From a virus: 41,923 nt of DNA. Each line of letters starts with the position of its first letter. Positions within the stretch are counted from its first letter, which is position 1. The translations under genes and the position numbers were made by a program. Under the pieces are notes generated by a model. That model was given only the letters and a program-made list of their open reading frames with translations. It ran no database searches and was not told the origin of the DNA. The stretch lies in IMG/VR virus record IMGVR_UViG_3300043219_000202, positions 1 to 41,923 of that record. One strand, 5' to 3'. Shown here in pieces: positions 17,441-25,818 of the stretch.

Positions 17441-17470
17441 ATTATACCAGTCAGTGGCTTGTCCTAAGAA
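17441..17470 (-). promoter_or_regulatory. Extended -10 promoter for the capsid gene
   Basis: On the minus strand TGG-TATAAT at 17449-17441 is a perfect extended -10 element; a weak -35 (TTCTTA, 17470-17465) lies 18 bases away. It is 35 bases upstream of the capsid ATG in the only sizeable gap of this gene block. Confidence 0.7.
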
Positions 17471-17564
17471 GGGTCCGGACTGGAAGTGTAGTTGTTTACA
17501 CCTGGTCTGCCCTGCCGATTAAGGCAGTATGGCAACTTATCAGAGGCTTACAACTTTATTTGAA

Positions 17565-18392
17565 CTACCCCTGTTGAGGGTAGGCAATTAAGAACAACTT
17601 ACGCATCTCTTCTGCTGCTGCTTTGTCGCCTGTATGATATGGATGCTTTGTGTCGTTCTGAATCTCTGCGATCTTGTCTAGGGCCTGCTGGTTAGTGGCA
17701 GCACCCTCTACTGTGCTAGGTATGATGTTATCTTCCGCAAGGAGTCTTCCTACTCTAAGGAAGGCGTCTATCATTACGGGGTGATTACCAAGACCTGTAT
17801 CATCGAGCACCTTGTGGAGGTCGTCTCCACCTATCTTGCTAACTGCCCTATAGGCCAGTGAGGAGTTCATTTCAAAGTTAGGGCCCCACTTCTCTTTGAG
17901 GTCAGCTTGAACTTGCCCCAGTTCATGTTCATTCGCTAGAGCTACACCTCGGTGGTGGCCGGCGTAGGCCTTAACGACCTCTTCCAACTGTTGTGGAAGT
18001 ACACCAGCCTTATGAGCGGCGGCCGTAACAGCTGATTGTAGTTCCGGATCAAAGGGAACTCCTTCAATCAACTCTTCGGGCCAGGAGCCAGCATAACCTT
18101 CTGTAGTGTCTGGCCTTCCTAACTTGCCAAAGATCTCGCCCCACTCTTCGGTAGTGGCATTCTCGCCTGGAACTCGAATGGTTTTACTGATGGTCTTCTG
18201 TGAGTGAGCGTAGTTCTTAAGAAGAGTAGCGGTGTCTGGTATTGTTTCCCACACCTTGTCTTCTCTGTGCTCTTCGGGGATCATTTCCTTTACGTGATCC
18301 CATGCACCAAAGTCTAGGTTCTCGATTACATTACGATTACCTTCATCATCAACTACGAATTCACCTGCTTCGTTTACTTCTGCATAACCCAT
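17565..18392 (-). CDS. Capsid assembly scaffold protein
   Basis: 275 residues, acidic and helical, low in Cys, with the composition of podovirus scaffolds. The middle carries PEDTEGYAGSWP-like sequence (GRPDTTEGYAGSWPEEL) and the FDPELQSAVTAAAHKAGVLPQQLEEVVKAYAGHH stretch commonly seen in such proteins, and a C-terminal basic helical end (AAEEMRKLFLIAYPQQG). It lies between portal-side genes and the capsid gene, the standard scaffold place. Its ATG shares one base with the stop of the inserted HNH gene (TAATG). Confidence 0.85.
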   Translation of the reverse strand: MGYAEVNEAGEFVVDDEGNRNVIENLDFGAWDHVKEMIPEEHREDKVWETIPDTATLLKNYAHSQKTISKTIRVPGENATTEEWGEIFGKLGRPDTTEGYAGSWPEELIEGVPFDPELQSAVTAAAHKAGVLPQQLEEVVKAYAGHHRGVALANEHELGQVQADLKEKWGPNFEMNSSLAYRAVSKIGGDDLHKVLDDTGLGNHPVMIDAFLRVGRLLAEDNIIPSTVEGAATNQQALDKIAEIQNDTKHPYHTGDKAAAEEMRKLFLIAYPQQG

Positions 18393-18874
18393 TATTTACT
18401 TCTCCCTGTTCTAGTTGCCAGACTGTGCGAATACTTCATTGTGTAGTGACAGTCACAGCACAAACAGGCCCCATTACTTAATGTATATCTAGCTTCTAGG
18501 GCCACATTCCATGGAAAGATATGGTGGGCATGTAACTTCCCACCTCTAGTTTTGCACTTCTGACAGGTGTAGTCTTCACGTTTAAAGACGTCTTTTTTCC
18601 ATGCCAGCAGCCTTTCCGAACTTCCATCTCTATGGTCGTAGAAATCGGGACCACCATTCCATCTAGGATTGTTGTGCCCGTAGTTATGACATTGTGTACA
18701 CTTCGTAGAGAGACCCGATATTAGATTACAAGACTGTACTGCAACAGTGCTGCCACAGACACACCTGCATAACCACTGGGTTCTCAACCGTCCGGATGGT
18801 TCTCGCCGTCCTTCATGTTCGTAGATAACGATCCACCAGCCGAATGTACGACCTAAGAGATCAAGTTTTCTCAT
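18392..18874 (-). CDS. HNH homing endonuclease
   Basis: 160 residues. The C-terminal half has the full HNH signature: CQKC at 104-107, HAHHIFP at 115-121, Asn134, and LCCDCH at 138-143. The N-terminal half has additional Cys pairs (CRCVCG at 36-41, CTQC at 59-62) and a GRTFGWW start, as in phage homing nucleases with a DNA-recognition region. It sits between the Bbp19-like gene and the scaffold gene, a typical intergenic homing insertion, and is coupled to the gene before and after by short overlaps. Confidence 0.9.
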   Translation of the reverse strand: MRKLDLLGRTFGWWIVIYEHEGRREPSGRLRTQWLCRCVCGSTVAVQSCNLISGLSTKCTQCHNYGHNNPRWNGGPDFYDHRDGSSERLLAWKKDVFKREDYTCQKCKTRGGKLHAHHIFPWNVALEARYTLSNGACLCCDCHYTMKYSHSLATRTGRSK

Positions 18875-18906
18875 GCGACCTCTAGTTTTTTCTGCTTCAT
18901 TTTCAT
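18871..18906 (-). CDS. 11-residue leader peptide upstream of the HNH gene (tentative)
   Basis: ATG at 18906 has an AAGGAG site directly upstream, followed by a Lys-rich sequence (MKMKQKKLEVA) and a TGA that overlaps the HNH start by four bases (ATGA). An in-frame stop lies just upstream. It may be a translational coupling leader, or the remaining tail end of a gene interrupted by the insertion. Confidence 0.4.
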   Translation of the reverse strand: MKMKQKKLEVA

Positions 18907-18990
18907 GTCTCCTTAAGCTTATCCTGCATGAGTTCCCACTGTGGGCTTATCCCATACAAGGTCGTCAGGAGGGATGTATTCCCCCACTGG

Positions 18991-19311
18991 TTAATCCGGG
19001 CTTGATATGCCCATTTTCATCATTGCAATGATCTTCAGGACCACTGCTCTTTCGCCTTCCCTGAAGGCGGTCATGAAGGGATCGGGCTTGCTTGGATCTA
19101 CTGAACCACGTTCCATGTATGATGCATGTAGGTCTTCTAGGACTGCGGCCCCGTCCCCTTCACTAAATACTAGGTAGTACAGGTGGGCTGCTTTTAGGAT
19201 GGCCTTATCTGAGGCCTTCCTGTCTCTTTCCTTTTGCTCTTCTTCTGAGGGTGGCGGTAGAATGACAGTTTCCTCGCCTACTAGCACCCCTGCATGTTCG
19301 CGTTCGTCCAT
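18991..19311 (-). CDS. Bbp19-like small virion protein
   Basis: 106 residues. The central stretch KAAHLYYLVFSEGDGAAVLEDLHASYMERG followed by DPFMTAFREGERAVVLKIIAMMKM fits the Bbp19-like family of small proteins encoded beside the portal in podoviruses of the BPP-1 type; exact function in those phages is not settled (likely structural). It follows the portal gene by 9 bp. An ancestral order portal - Bbp19 - scaffold - capsid would apply if the HNH gene were removed. Confidence 0.7.
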   Translation of the reverse strand: MDEREHAGVLVGEETVILPPPSEEEQKERDRKASDKAILKAAHLYYLVFSEGDGAAVLEDLHASYMERGSVDPSKPDPFMTAFREGERAVVLKIIAMMKMGISSPD

Positions 19312-19320
19312 TTAAACCCC

Positions 19321-20958
19321 CTATTCTTCTTCACTTGCATCAGACACGGCTTTAACAGCAGGAGCCAAGTTCTTTGCGGCCTGAGTTTCAGCCATCATCT
19401 TTTCCTGTTGCTGTATTTCGATTTGTGCCTGTGCTCTGGCCTCACGGATTTCCTTTACTTCTCTTTCACCTCGCATAGTCTTGCTTGGCATACCTCTAAC
19501 TTCTGCTATGGTACGCACAACCTTGTCCATGTCGAAGATATCAAGGACTTCAGGTCTAATCTCTACGAAAGGACCAGTGAATTCCATGACTGCCTGAATG
19601 GCAGTTGCATCACCAGAACGCTGTGCTCTTGCTATTGGTGATTCATACTGGATATCTATATTACCACCCTTGGCTGCATATTCCAACACTTCATGCGGAG
19701 GCTCTACTAATGCTCCCTCACGCATCATCATATTGAATATACGTCTAACGATCGGTGCTAACAGTTCGGATTCCAACCTACCAAGCGTAGGACCTAACAG
19801 GCGCTGCATCAATTCGTAACGAACCATAACCTCGTGAGCAGTCATCTGTGGACCTGTTTGAAGCTCTAGCTGGTTACTCCAATAGATATTCCTAATGGAT
19901 CCTCTCAGCTCTTCTTCTTTAATCTGTGAGAGATCGAATCTTGCGTTGACCTGGAATTGTTCCATTACTTCTTTAGGAAGTCCGCGGGTGTAGTTAATAC
20001 CACCTGGAGTCAACCGCAGGTTGCCTATAATGCCATCATGCTGTATTAGAGTCGGAGGATCAAGTACCTTCGCCCAAGTCTTTAAGCTAAGGTCTTTGAC
20101 CTTGTTGAGCACCTTAATGTCTGGTAGAGCAACGTGGCCTGGGCCACGTCCATACTTCTCTCTGGAAGCTTTAGTCCACCGTGGGACAGCGTAGGGTAAT
20201 TCGAAGAATCCACCCTCACTAAGCATTCCCTTCTCCCTCTCTTCTATATAATAGGAAGCGAAAGGCATTCCCTTAGCAGAGATGCTTCCTCCTCCTCCCG
20301 GACGAGGCATAACAACATGCAGGACCATTCTTAGAGCATCTGGAGTAGCTTCAGCATCCTTCTTCACGGCATCAGATACTCCATTACCCCACTTGGTTAA
20401 GATGTTTCTCGCACTCATAGGAATGCGCCGGAAGACCGTATCAACTATACCCTCTGAATTCTCGTCGATGACATACTCGCCTATATTACAGGCCCTGAAC
20501 TGCAAGCCTGCAAACCCCAGAGTAGTAGCGGGTCTCTCTTCTATGAGGACACAGCCGGTTCCCAACGCTCCCAAATCTAGATAGACTTCTAGGATCTCAG
20601 CAGCGAAATTAGATTCCTGTAATGCACTGTTCATCCTATGGACACAATCTTGTAGCCAGAGCGATACGTTGTGGTTCGTATTCATGTACTCATCACGCAT
20701 CTTGAGCGTGAACCACTTCATTCCCTGGTTGGTAAGACTGCCGGCCATAGAACTAGCCAGGATCTCATTGGAGTGAACGGCTGTAGAGTCGAAGAGCTGT
20801 TCGGTGCGTCTTTGACCTGCAGACATAGACATATATATATCGTTCTTACGAGGAATAATGTAGTCAGAGAGCTCTTGCCATACAGGCCTCCATTGAGTGT
20901 GGGTAGCTTCAAGGGATTGTAGCCGCCTGAAAATACCTTCTAACTTCGGATCATACAT
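19321..20958 (-). CDS. Portal protein (head-to-tail connector, T7 gp8-like)
   Basis: 545 residues, a usual length. It starts LEGIFRRLQSLEATHTQWRPVWQELSDYIIPRKND and continues with QLFDSTAVHSNEILASSMAGSLTNQGMKWF, which is the diagnostic opening of the podovirus head-to-tail connector family. An ALGTGCVLIEE stretch is near 130, and the C-terminus is a Glu/Ala/Gln-rich helix. Twelve copies form the portal in relatives. It lies between the terminase module and the scaffold/capsid genes. Confidence 0.93.
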   Translation of the reverse strand: MYDPKLEGIFRRLQSLEATHTQWRPVWQELSDYIIPRKNDIYMSMSAGQRRTEQLFDSTAVHSNEILASSMAGSLTNQGMKWFTLKMRDEYMNTNHNVSLWLQDCVHRMNSALQESNFAAEILEVYLDLGALGTGCVLIEERPATTLGFAGLQFRACNIGEYVIDENSEGIVDTVFRRIPMSARNILTKWGNGVSDAVKKDAEATPDALRMVLHVVMPRPGGGGSISAKGMPFASYYIEEREKGMLSEGGFFELPYAVPRWTKASREKYGRGPGHVALPDIKVLNKVKDLSLKTWAKVLDPPTLIQHDGIIGNLRLTPGGINYTRGLPKEVMEQFQVNARFDLSQIKEEELRGSIRNIYWSNQLELQTGPQMTAHEVMVRYELMQRLLGPTLGRLESELLAPIVRRIFNMMMREGALVEPPHEVLEYAAKGGNIDIQYESPIARAQRSGDATAIQAVMEFTGPFVEIRPEVLDIFDMDKVVRTIAEVRGMPSKTMRGEREVKEIREARAQAQIEIQQQEKMMAETQAAKNLAPAVKAVSDASEEE

Positions 20959-20972
20959 TATTATGTTTCCTA

Positions 20973-21251
20973 TTACTTCTTGACCTTAGCAGGAGCACCA
21001 AGAAGAGTCTTAGGTCCTAGAGGAGCCTCTTCATCTACAACACCCTTTGGACTCGTAAGAATCGTTCTCTGCCTACTTGACCTTTTCTTAGCTGCCTCTC
21101 TCTGTTCCTTAGCTTCTGCTTCCGCAGCTGCCAAAGCCTCTTCATCTTGTGAAGGAGCTGGAGGAGGCGTACCGGGTTTCTTGGGCTTCTTTGGAGAAGG
21201 AAACAAAGCAGACAAGCCACCCGAGAATATAAAACTACCTACTGAACCCAT
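20973..21251 (-). CDS. Small protein with DEEAPLGPKTLLG tail, paralogue of the next gene
   Basis: 92 residues: hydrophobic start (GSVGSFIFSGGLSALFP), Pro/Lys-rich segment, Ala/Glu coiled-coil, and a C-terminal motif TILTSPKGVVDEEAPLGPKTLLG. The same ending occurs in the adjacent upstream gene (21263-21670). Proteins with this TxLT...KTLLG tail are commonly found beside portal or terminase genes in podoviruses. I infer a small virion or connector-associated protein; function unknown. Confidence 0.7.
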   Translation of the reverse strand: MGSVGSFIFSGGLSALFPSPKKPKKPGTPPPAPSQDEEALAAAEAEAKEQREAAKKRSSRQRTILTSPKGVVDEEAPLGPKTLLGAPAKVKK

Positions 21252-21262
21252 GATCTATCCTC

Positions 21263-21670
21263 CTATTGACCGAGAAGAGTTTTGGAGCCTAAGGGAGCAT
21301 CTTCTGCAAGACCCTGACGACCCGTGAGAAATGTAGCACCGCGACCACCTCTCTTCTTTCTTTGGAACTCTTCTGCTCGAGCTGCTGAAGCTGCAGTTGC
21401 TTTCTTCTCACTTGCAGCTGTTTCTTCGGCTAGAATCCTGTCAGATTCTATCTTTGCTGCTTCTTCCTCTGCCTTTACTCTTGCAGCTTCTTGTGTTGCA
21501 AAGTCTTGCTCTGCACTACTGCCACCACTTTTCTCGCTGCCTCCGCCTATAAGACCTATAGGCGCCGTAGCACCAGATGTGACAAGCTTAGTTGTTTTCT
21601 TAACTGCGTCTGTGCCTGCCTTGGTGACACTCTTCACAGCTTTCTTGAGTTTCTTTCCAGCACCACCCAT
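21263..21670 (-). CDS. Small virion-associated protein with KTLLG tail
   Basis: 135 residues using the ATG at 21670 (MGGAGKKLKKAVKS); an in-frame start 11 codons earlier overlaps the terminase gene and is less likely. The protein is Lys/Ala-rich with a Gly-rich hydrophobic patch near 35-50 and a coiled-coil (QDFATQEAARVKAEEEAAKIESDR). It ends TFLTGRQGLAEDAPLGSKTLLGQ, matching the tail of its downstream neighbour, so the two are probably duplicated genes. Role unproven. Confidence 0.7.
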   Translation of the reverse strand: MGGAGKKLKKAVKSVTKAGTDAVKKTTKLVTSGATAPIGLIGGGSEKSGGSSAEQDFATQEAARVKAEEEAAKIESDRILAEETAASEKKATAASAARAEEFQRKKRGGRGATFLTGRQGLAEDAPLGSKTLLGQ

Positions 21671-21681
21671 AGTACTATCTC

Positions 21682-23094
21682 CTAGTGTTCGAATGGATTC
21701 CATTCGGTGTTATAGTGGGTCTGCCTACCTCTGTCGCTCTGTGGTCTGCGAGGATCCAGAGAGCTGAGTGGGTCGAAGTCGGTAAACGCTTGAGTCTGTA
21801 GATTGTGTGCTGCTACGGGATTCCTCACGCCTAGGGCAAACATCCTGACGGCATCGGCACCGTGTGAGCACCAATCGTGAACCGGTTTCTTCTTAAAACA
21901 TGATTTCTTATCATCCCATTCCTTACTATAACTCTGGAGAGCACTGATACCATTGGCACATTTGAACTTGTCAAACTTGGCAAGCGGTAACGTGCGTCTC
22001 ACAGCATCAATTCCATCTCCTAAAGGTAATTTAGGAACTATGAAATAATGGACCCCAAGCCCTTGTGCAATCTGAAAACGCGTCTTACCGTCACTCCCCC
22101 ACTCACGTACTGCCATATCATGCGGAGCAATGTGACCATGCACCGTGGGATAAACATAGGGTTTATCCTGTAGGAACTTTACGTAATGTTGTAGACCCTT
22201 TCCCTCGTCCTCATAATAATCTATAAAATGATAGTACTCACCTACCTTTTGAACAAACCAGATAGCAGTACCATCGTGCATACCGATATCCCATGCTGTC
22301 ATAACTGGAAGCTCTGGGTGCCATGGAAGATCACAGATCCTGCCTTCCTTCTCTGCGTCGTTCATCTCTTTGCCCCAGAAGAACATATCCTGTTCACCGG
22401 CCCAGCTACAGTAATACTCCTGCTGAATCATGTCTTCTGTGGTGAGTCCCTCTCTCCTTAACTGCTCTATCATCTGTGGGGTATATATCGGTCCACCGTT
22501 CTCTACTGGAGAATCTCTTCTTGTCTGCTCGATTGTAAGGTGACTGTAGTACCATATAGGATCTTTGTCAGCCATCATGGCTAGTTTGTAGCCATGATTC
22601 TTACCACGGGGCGTGTACACATAGACTCCCCACCCGTCGTTCTCCAAAAGCATGGGATCAGTAAGGGTCTTAGCCTTTGGATTCATAAGAGCCCACTCGG
22701 AGTATATGCAACCTATTGGATTGGTACCCACAATACGGTCAAGGTTATCAGCACCTACAATCTGCCAGGCAGAACCATTGGTTAGTTCTATCCTCATATC
22801 GACTTCGCTTTTTCTTTTGATAAGCTCTTTGGGGAAGTGGTCTATAAACTTGGTACCACCACCCGTTATTCCATCCCATAGAATCTTACGGCCCTGATTA
22901 TACGTTGGAAAGATCTCGTAATAAGTACCCACCCTTTTCTGCGTTTGAGTGATGCACCAATTGAGGACTGTAAGGTCTTTACCAGCTCTACGGTGCCATA
23001 CCAGACATGCTCGCTTGTAGCTCTCAACATCCATGGCTTTGAAAAATTCGTACTGATAACTTCGAGGGAAGTAATTATGAGGTAGTTTTATCAT
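21682..23094 (-). CDS. terL: Terminase large subunit
   Basis: 470 residues. ATPase: a variant Walker A, WHRRAGKD at 33-40, and Walker B IGCIYSEWA at 127-135 with Glu133 as the catalytic acidic residue. Nuclease (RNase H-like): TAWDIGMHDGTA around Asp269, APHD at 323-326, and HGADAVRM at 411-418. The order and length are as in podovirus terminases of the Terminase_6 type. It cuts concatemers and drives DNA into the procapsid through the portal. It abuts the putative small subunit gene. Confidence 0.95.
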   Translation of the reverse strand: MIKLPHNYFPRSYQYEFFKAMDVESYKRACLVWHRRAGKDLTVLNWCITQTQKRVGTYYEIFPTYNQGRKILWDGITGGGTKFIDHFPKELIKRKSEVDMRIELTNGSAWQIVGADNLDRIVGTNPIGCIYSEWALMNPKAKTLTDPMLLENDGWGVYVYTPRGKNHGYKLAMMADKDPIWYYSHLTIEQTRRDSPVENGGPIYTPQMIEQLRREGLTTEDMIQQEYYCSWAGEQDMFFWGKEMNDAEKEGRICDLPWHPELPVMTAWDIGMHDGTAIWFVQKVGEYYHFIDYYEDEGKGLQHYVKFLQDKPYVYPTVHGHIAPHDMAVREWGSDGKTRFQIAQGLGVHYFIVPKLPLGDGIDAVRRTLPLAKFDKFKCANGISALQSYSKEWDDKKSCFKKKPVHDWCSHGADAVRMFALGVRNPVAAHNLQTQAFTDFDPLSSLDPRRPQSDRGRQTHYNTEWNPFEH

Positions 23095-23667
23095 CTAACC
23101 CCCTGGTATTAACTTCATTTCATTTTGGATCTGTCTTGAGTACTCTTGAAAGGTTCCTTCACCCAAGGCCAGGATGTACACCTTTGTAGATGTATCTTTC
23201 TCTTCCTCCACCCGCGGATAACCTCTTTCATCTAGCCACTTTAGCGCAGCAAATCTATCTCTAACAGCAACCTGCTTAAGATTTAAGGTGTGGGTTGGGT
23301 GAACACCAGCGATCTTGCTAATCTCAGCTACTATGGATTCACCTCCACGAGTGTATTTCCGTACGATATCACGGATAGGATCATCTGAGTCCACCTCTCC
23401 CACCTTGTCTTTCCAATTGGGATGCAAAGGACCGGGCTTGAACTGGGTATCTTCATTCCCATTTCCATTGTCATCATCTTCGAGGACTTCAGGAACAACT
23501 AGTTTAGTTTCTTGGTTTGTATTCCAAAGGTGCCAACATATCTCGCAGCCGGCAGGATACGCCTTCGTAGGGCGAGGCTCTGTAGTATAGACATACTTCG
23601 GGTGTTTCTTACACCTTACGCCGTTCTTCGTCTCTTTCGTTTTCCTTTTGAATCGTTCAGGATCCAT
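23095..23667 (-). CDS. Putative terminase small subunit (zinc-finger type)
   Basis: 190 residues ending directly before the large terminase start. The first 50 residues carry a Cys/His set (CKKH near 19-22 and CEIC near 41-44) that may bind zinc. The centre has ISKIAGVHPTHTLNLKQVAVRDRFAALKWLDERGYP, helical and possibly DNA-binding. Position beside terL makes a small terminase subunit likely, but I do not see a family-level match. Confidence 0.55.
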   Translation of the reverse strand: MDPERFKRKTKETKNGVRCKKHPKYVYTTEPRPTKAYPAGCEICWHLWNTNQETKLVVPEVLEDDDNGNGNEDTQFKPGPLHPNWKDKVGEVDSDDPIRDIVRKYTRGGESIVAEISKIAGVHPTHTLNLKQVAVRDRFAALKWLDERGYPRVEEEKDTSTKVYILALGEGTFQEYSRQIQNEMKLIPGG

Positions 23668-23675
23668 ACTAGCCT

Positions 23676-24014
23676 CTACAGGTCTGAGTAGTCGTCCTTG
23701 CGTCCCATCTTCTTTAGCGCATCACCGGGCTTGTACGGGTGCTCTGGATCACTCACAGCTTTACGGTATTCATCAATGAACTTCTGTCCGGAGTGTTGGC
23801 CGCCCGGCATGTGCCTAGTGGGATTGTCATAACCATCCTTCGACCATCCTTTACCTTTCAGATGGAAGTTTACAGTAGAGATGACACGCCTGTAGAATCT
23901 GGGCGCCTTCACCGCGGAGCAAAGGACTAGGACTCTATCTGGAGCGTCAGCCATCTTATAGAAGGCTTCCTTTAGCTCCCCGCACTCTTCACACTGAAAG
24001 TCATAATGTGGCAT
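23676..24014 (-). CDS. FmdB-like zinc ribbon protein
   Basis: 112 residues. MPHYDFQCEECGELKEAFYKMADAPDRV is the FmdB/putative regulatory zinc-ribbon start, and FHLKGKGWSKDGY matches its downstream signature. The second Cys pair of the canonical ribbon is reduced to one Cys (VLCSAVKAPRFYRRV), so metal binding may be changed. Phage-encoded copies are common; their role is unknown. Lies within the terminase module. Confidence 0.75.
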   Translation of the reverse strand: MPHYDFQCEECGELKEAFYKMADAPDRVLVLCSAVKAPRFYRRVISTVNFHLKGKGWSKDGYDNPTRHMPGGQHSGQKFIDEYRKAVSDPEHPYKPGDALKKMGRKDDYSDL

Positions 24015-24032
24015 TAAGCTACCTCTTATCTA

Positions 24033-24275
24033 TTATGGTGGTGAAGTGGTTGTTGTTGACGTCGATGTACTGGTTGATGTACTTGTTGAGCTGGTTGTCG
24101 AAGATGTGGTGCTTATATAGCGGTTATCATGCCAATCACCCGCTGGAAGCGGCCATTCTCTAGAAGAGTCAGGCTCAGTCTTCGGTTCCAGGAAGTGAAC
24201 ACCTACCTCATTACCAGCTTCCAACTGCGTACTGTGTTCTGTATCAGCTCTTGGAGCCACATATGGATTAGCCAT
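24033..24275 (-). CDS. Small protein ending in a Ser/Thr tract
   Basis: 80 residues. The first 55 form a short soluble domain (VAPRADTEHSTQLEAGNEVGVHFLEPKTEPD, then EWPLPAGDWHDNRYI), and the rest is a Thr/Ser tract ending SPP. The tract has the same style as the linkers in the two adhesins. No family recognised. It may be a short attachable fibre or a protein modified in the same way as the adhesins. Confidence 0.7.
   Translation of the reverse strand: MANPYVAPRADTEHSTQLEAGNEVGVHFLEPKTEPDSSREWPLPAGDWHDNRYISTTSSTTSSTSTSTSTSTSTTTTSPP
24036..24112 (-). repeat. Ser/Thr-coding tract at a protein C-terminus
   Basis: Short copy of the same repeat type, here forming the last 25 or so residues of the 80-residue protein at 24033-24275. 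It lies far from the tail fibre genes. Confidence 0.85.
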
Positions 24276-24288
24276 TAGTCGTTCTCCA

Positions 24289-24531
24289 TTATAACAGTTT
24301 AACGGTTTCTTCTTTGAACTCAGAGACCAATTCTTCCCATGAGTTCTCTAGGGCGCAAAGGATCTCCTCCCTAGACCATTTCTTCTTGTACCAGCTTTCA
24401 GTCTTTACCAACTGCCTCAGAATACCGCCCTTAAGCTTCTTGACAAGTTGCTCTTCTGAATACTCAAGTATGATGCAGGCAGCATCTTTATTTGAAATCT
24501 CTTTCAATATTGCTAATCTTAATCTACTCAT
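24289..24531 (-). CDS. Hypothetical small protein
   Basis: 80 residues from the ATG at 24531, preceded by GAGGGG; an earlier in-frame TTG has poorer support. Sequence is helical and Lys/Glu-rich (SRLRLAILKEISNKDAACIILEYSEEQLVKKLKGG). No family seen. Confidence 0.65.
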   Translation of the reverse strand: MSRLRLAILKEISNKDAACIILEYSEEQLVKKLKGGILRQLVKTESWYKKKWSREEILCALENSWEELVSEFKEETVKLL

Positions 24532-24542
24532 AGCCCCTCGAT

Positions 24543-25376
24543 CTATTTGGTTACCCAAGCATCATTCTCATAGAAGTTAAATGCGTTAGTTGTTTCATTG
24601 TATACGATCATGCCGTTGACCGCAACCAGGGCATCTCTTTCTGTTGTAGTCATGCTTCCTATCATAATCTCAGCATCCATTGACCTAGTGCCGTCAACTA
24701 ATAGGTACGCACTCTCGTTCACTAACTCAAATCTTGAGGTGCCAGCATTCCATTGATAGAACTGTCCATCAGCAGAAGGAGCTGAGTGATCAACATCACT
24801 CAGCGACTGCAACCTAGGTGCGGATAGCGCCCTTACGAAGAAGATACCATCTTCAGCACTTGAGAAGAGACAGTATCCCGCAACCGATGTAAAGTTCGGC
24901 GAGGCAGGCGGGGTAGGTCTAAGCTCACCGGCTTCTGTCTCAGACAGGAAGCCGATACCACCAGTACTGATATTCGATGTGTCAACTCCCCTGACAAGAC
25001 CACCTACGTTGATGTAACCGCTACCATTATGGTCTATGTTCTCTGTAGCCATTCCGACTAGTACAGCAGTGGATGGCGTATCAGCCCTAGCAAGGGCGAT
25101 AGTAGGCCTATTTCCTATGGCCCCGTCGATGTAAACAGCCTTACCATCTTCGATCGTGCTACCAGTCTTGTTGGTGACCTTTAATAGCTGCTCTTGTCCG
25201 ACCTGTAAAGTTACATTACCACCTGGTAGACCGTACTCGAGAGTACCGTCTGTAGCATTCCATTGGAGCCTACCTTCAACTGCACCGTCTTCATATGTAA
25301 TATCCATCTGCAGCCATTGGAATCTGTTCTTTAGTATATGGAGAACGTCCTTATCTGTTATTATCATTCCGCCCAT
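24543..25376 (-). CDS. Fibre-like or appendage protein
   Basis: 277 residues. Beta-rich Gly/Thr/Asn composition: QVGQEQLLKVTNKTGSTIEDGKAVYIDGAIGNRPTIALARAD is a pattern seen in phage capsid- or tail-appendage proteins, and the last 50 residues (TTERDALVAVNGMIVYNETTNAFNFYENDAWVTK) form a small beta-domain often found at fibre ends. The ATG has a CGGAG site. Its position upstream of the terminase is unusual for a tail fibre, so a head fibre is an alternative. Confidence 0.65.
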   Translation of the reverse strand: MGGMIITDKDVLHILKNRFQWLQMDITYEDGAVEGRLQWNATDGTLEYGLPGGNVTLQVGQEQLLKVTNKTGSTIEDGKAVYIDGAIGNRPTIALARADTPSTAVLVGMATENIDHNGSGYINVGGLVRGVDTSNISTGGIGFLSETEAGELRPTPPASPNFTSVAGYCLFSSAEDGIFFVRALSAPRLQSLSDVDHSAPSADGQFYQWNAGTSRFELVNESAYLLVDGTRSMDAEIMIGSMTTTERDALVAVNGMIVYNETTNAFNFYENDAWVTK

Positions 25377-25399
25377 TATTAAAACTCCGTACTAAAATC

Positions 25400-25816
25400 T
25401 TAAAAGAGGGCTTCCCGGCCGTCCCAGGATCCAACTTCGGGGCCTTGTATGCGCAGTAGATCTCCTGTTGCCCAAGTGTATTTAAAGATATACCAATTTG
25501 CATCGCTAGTCGATGCGTCTGAGCTAGTATGGAGCCCTTTATAAAATAGGTCGTCTCCATCCCAGTCCATACGTTGATCTTTCCAGTAGTTGTCTGCTAA
25601 GAGCCTTTCCACGTCCCCCATGGAGACCGTAAGGTCTGCAGACCCTATATCGATGGTAGGTTGCTTCATTCTCTCCCAGGCCATAGTGGTAGGATTCCAA
25701 ACCCAGTTGTTTATCCTGAGCGATTGAGTAGGCCCGTCAAGCTTTACATTCCTTTCTTGACCTATATCATCATCCTGCCCTGATATGAGTCTACCCTGCC
25801 TGAATTGACCTGTCAT
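25400..25816 (-). CDS. Hypothetical virion-associated protein
   Basis: 138 residues, acidic, Trp/Asp-rich: LRINNWVWNPTTMAWERMKQPTIDIGSADLTVSMGDVERLLADNYW, then RMDWDGDDLFYKGLHTSSDASTSDANWYIFKYTW. This pattern is seen in phage proteins coded next to head- or tail-fibre genes. No domain is assigned. It is next to the fibre-like gene and a 54-residue protein, probably one small operon. Confidence 0.6.
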   Translation of the reverse strand: MTGQFRQGRLISGQDDDIGQERNVKLDGPTQSLRINNWVWNPTTMAWERMKQPTIDIGSADLTVSMGDVERLLADNYWKDQRMDWDGDDLFYKGLHTSSDASTSDANWYIFKYTWATGDLLRIQGPEVGSWDGREALF

Positions 25817-25818
25817 AA

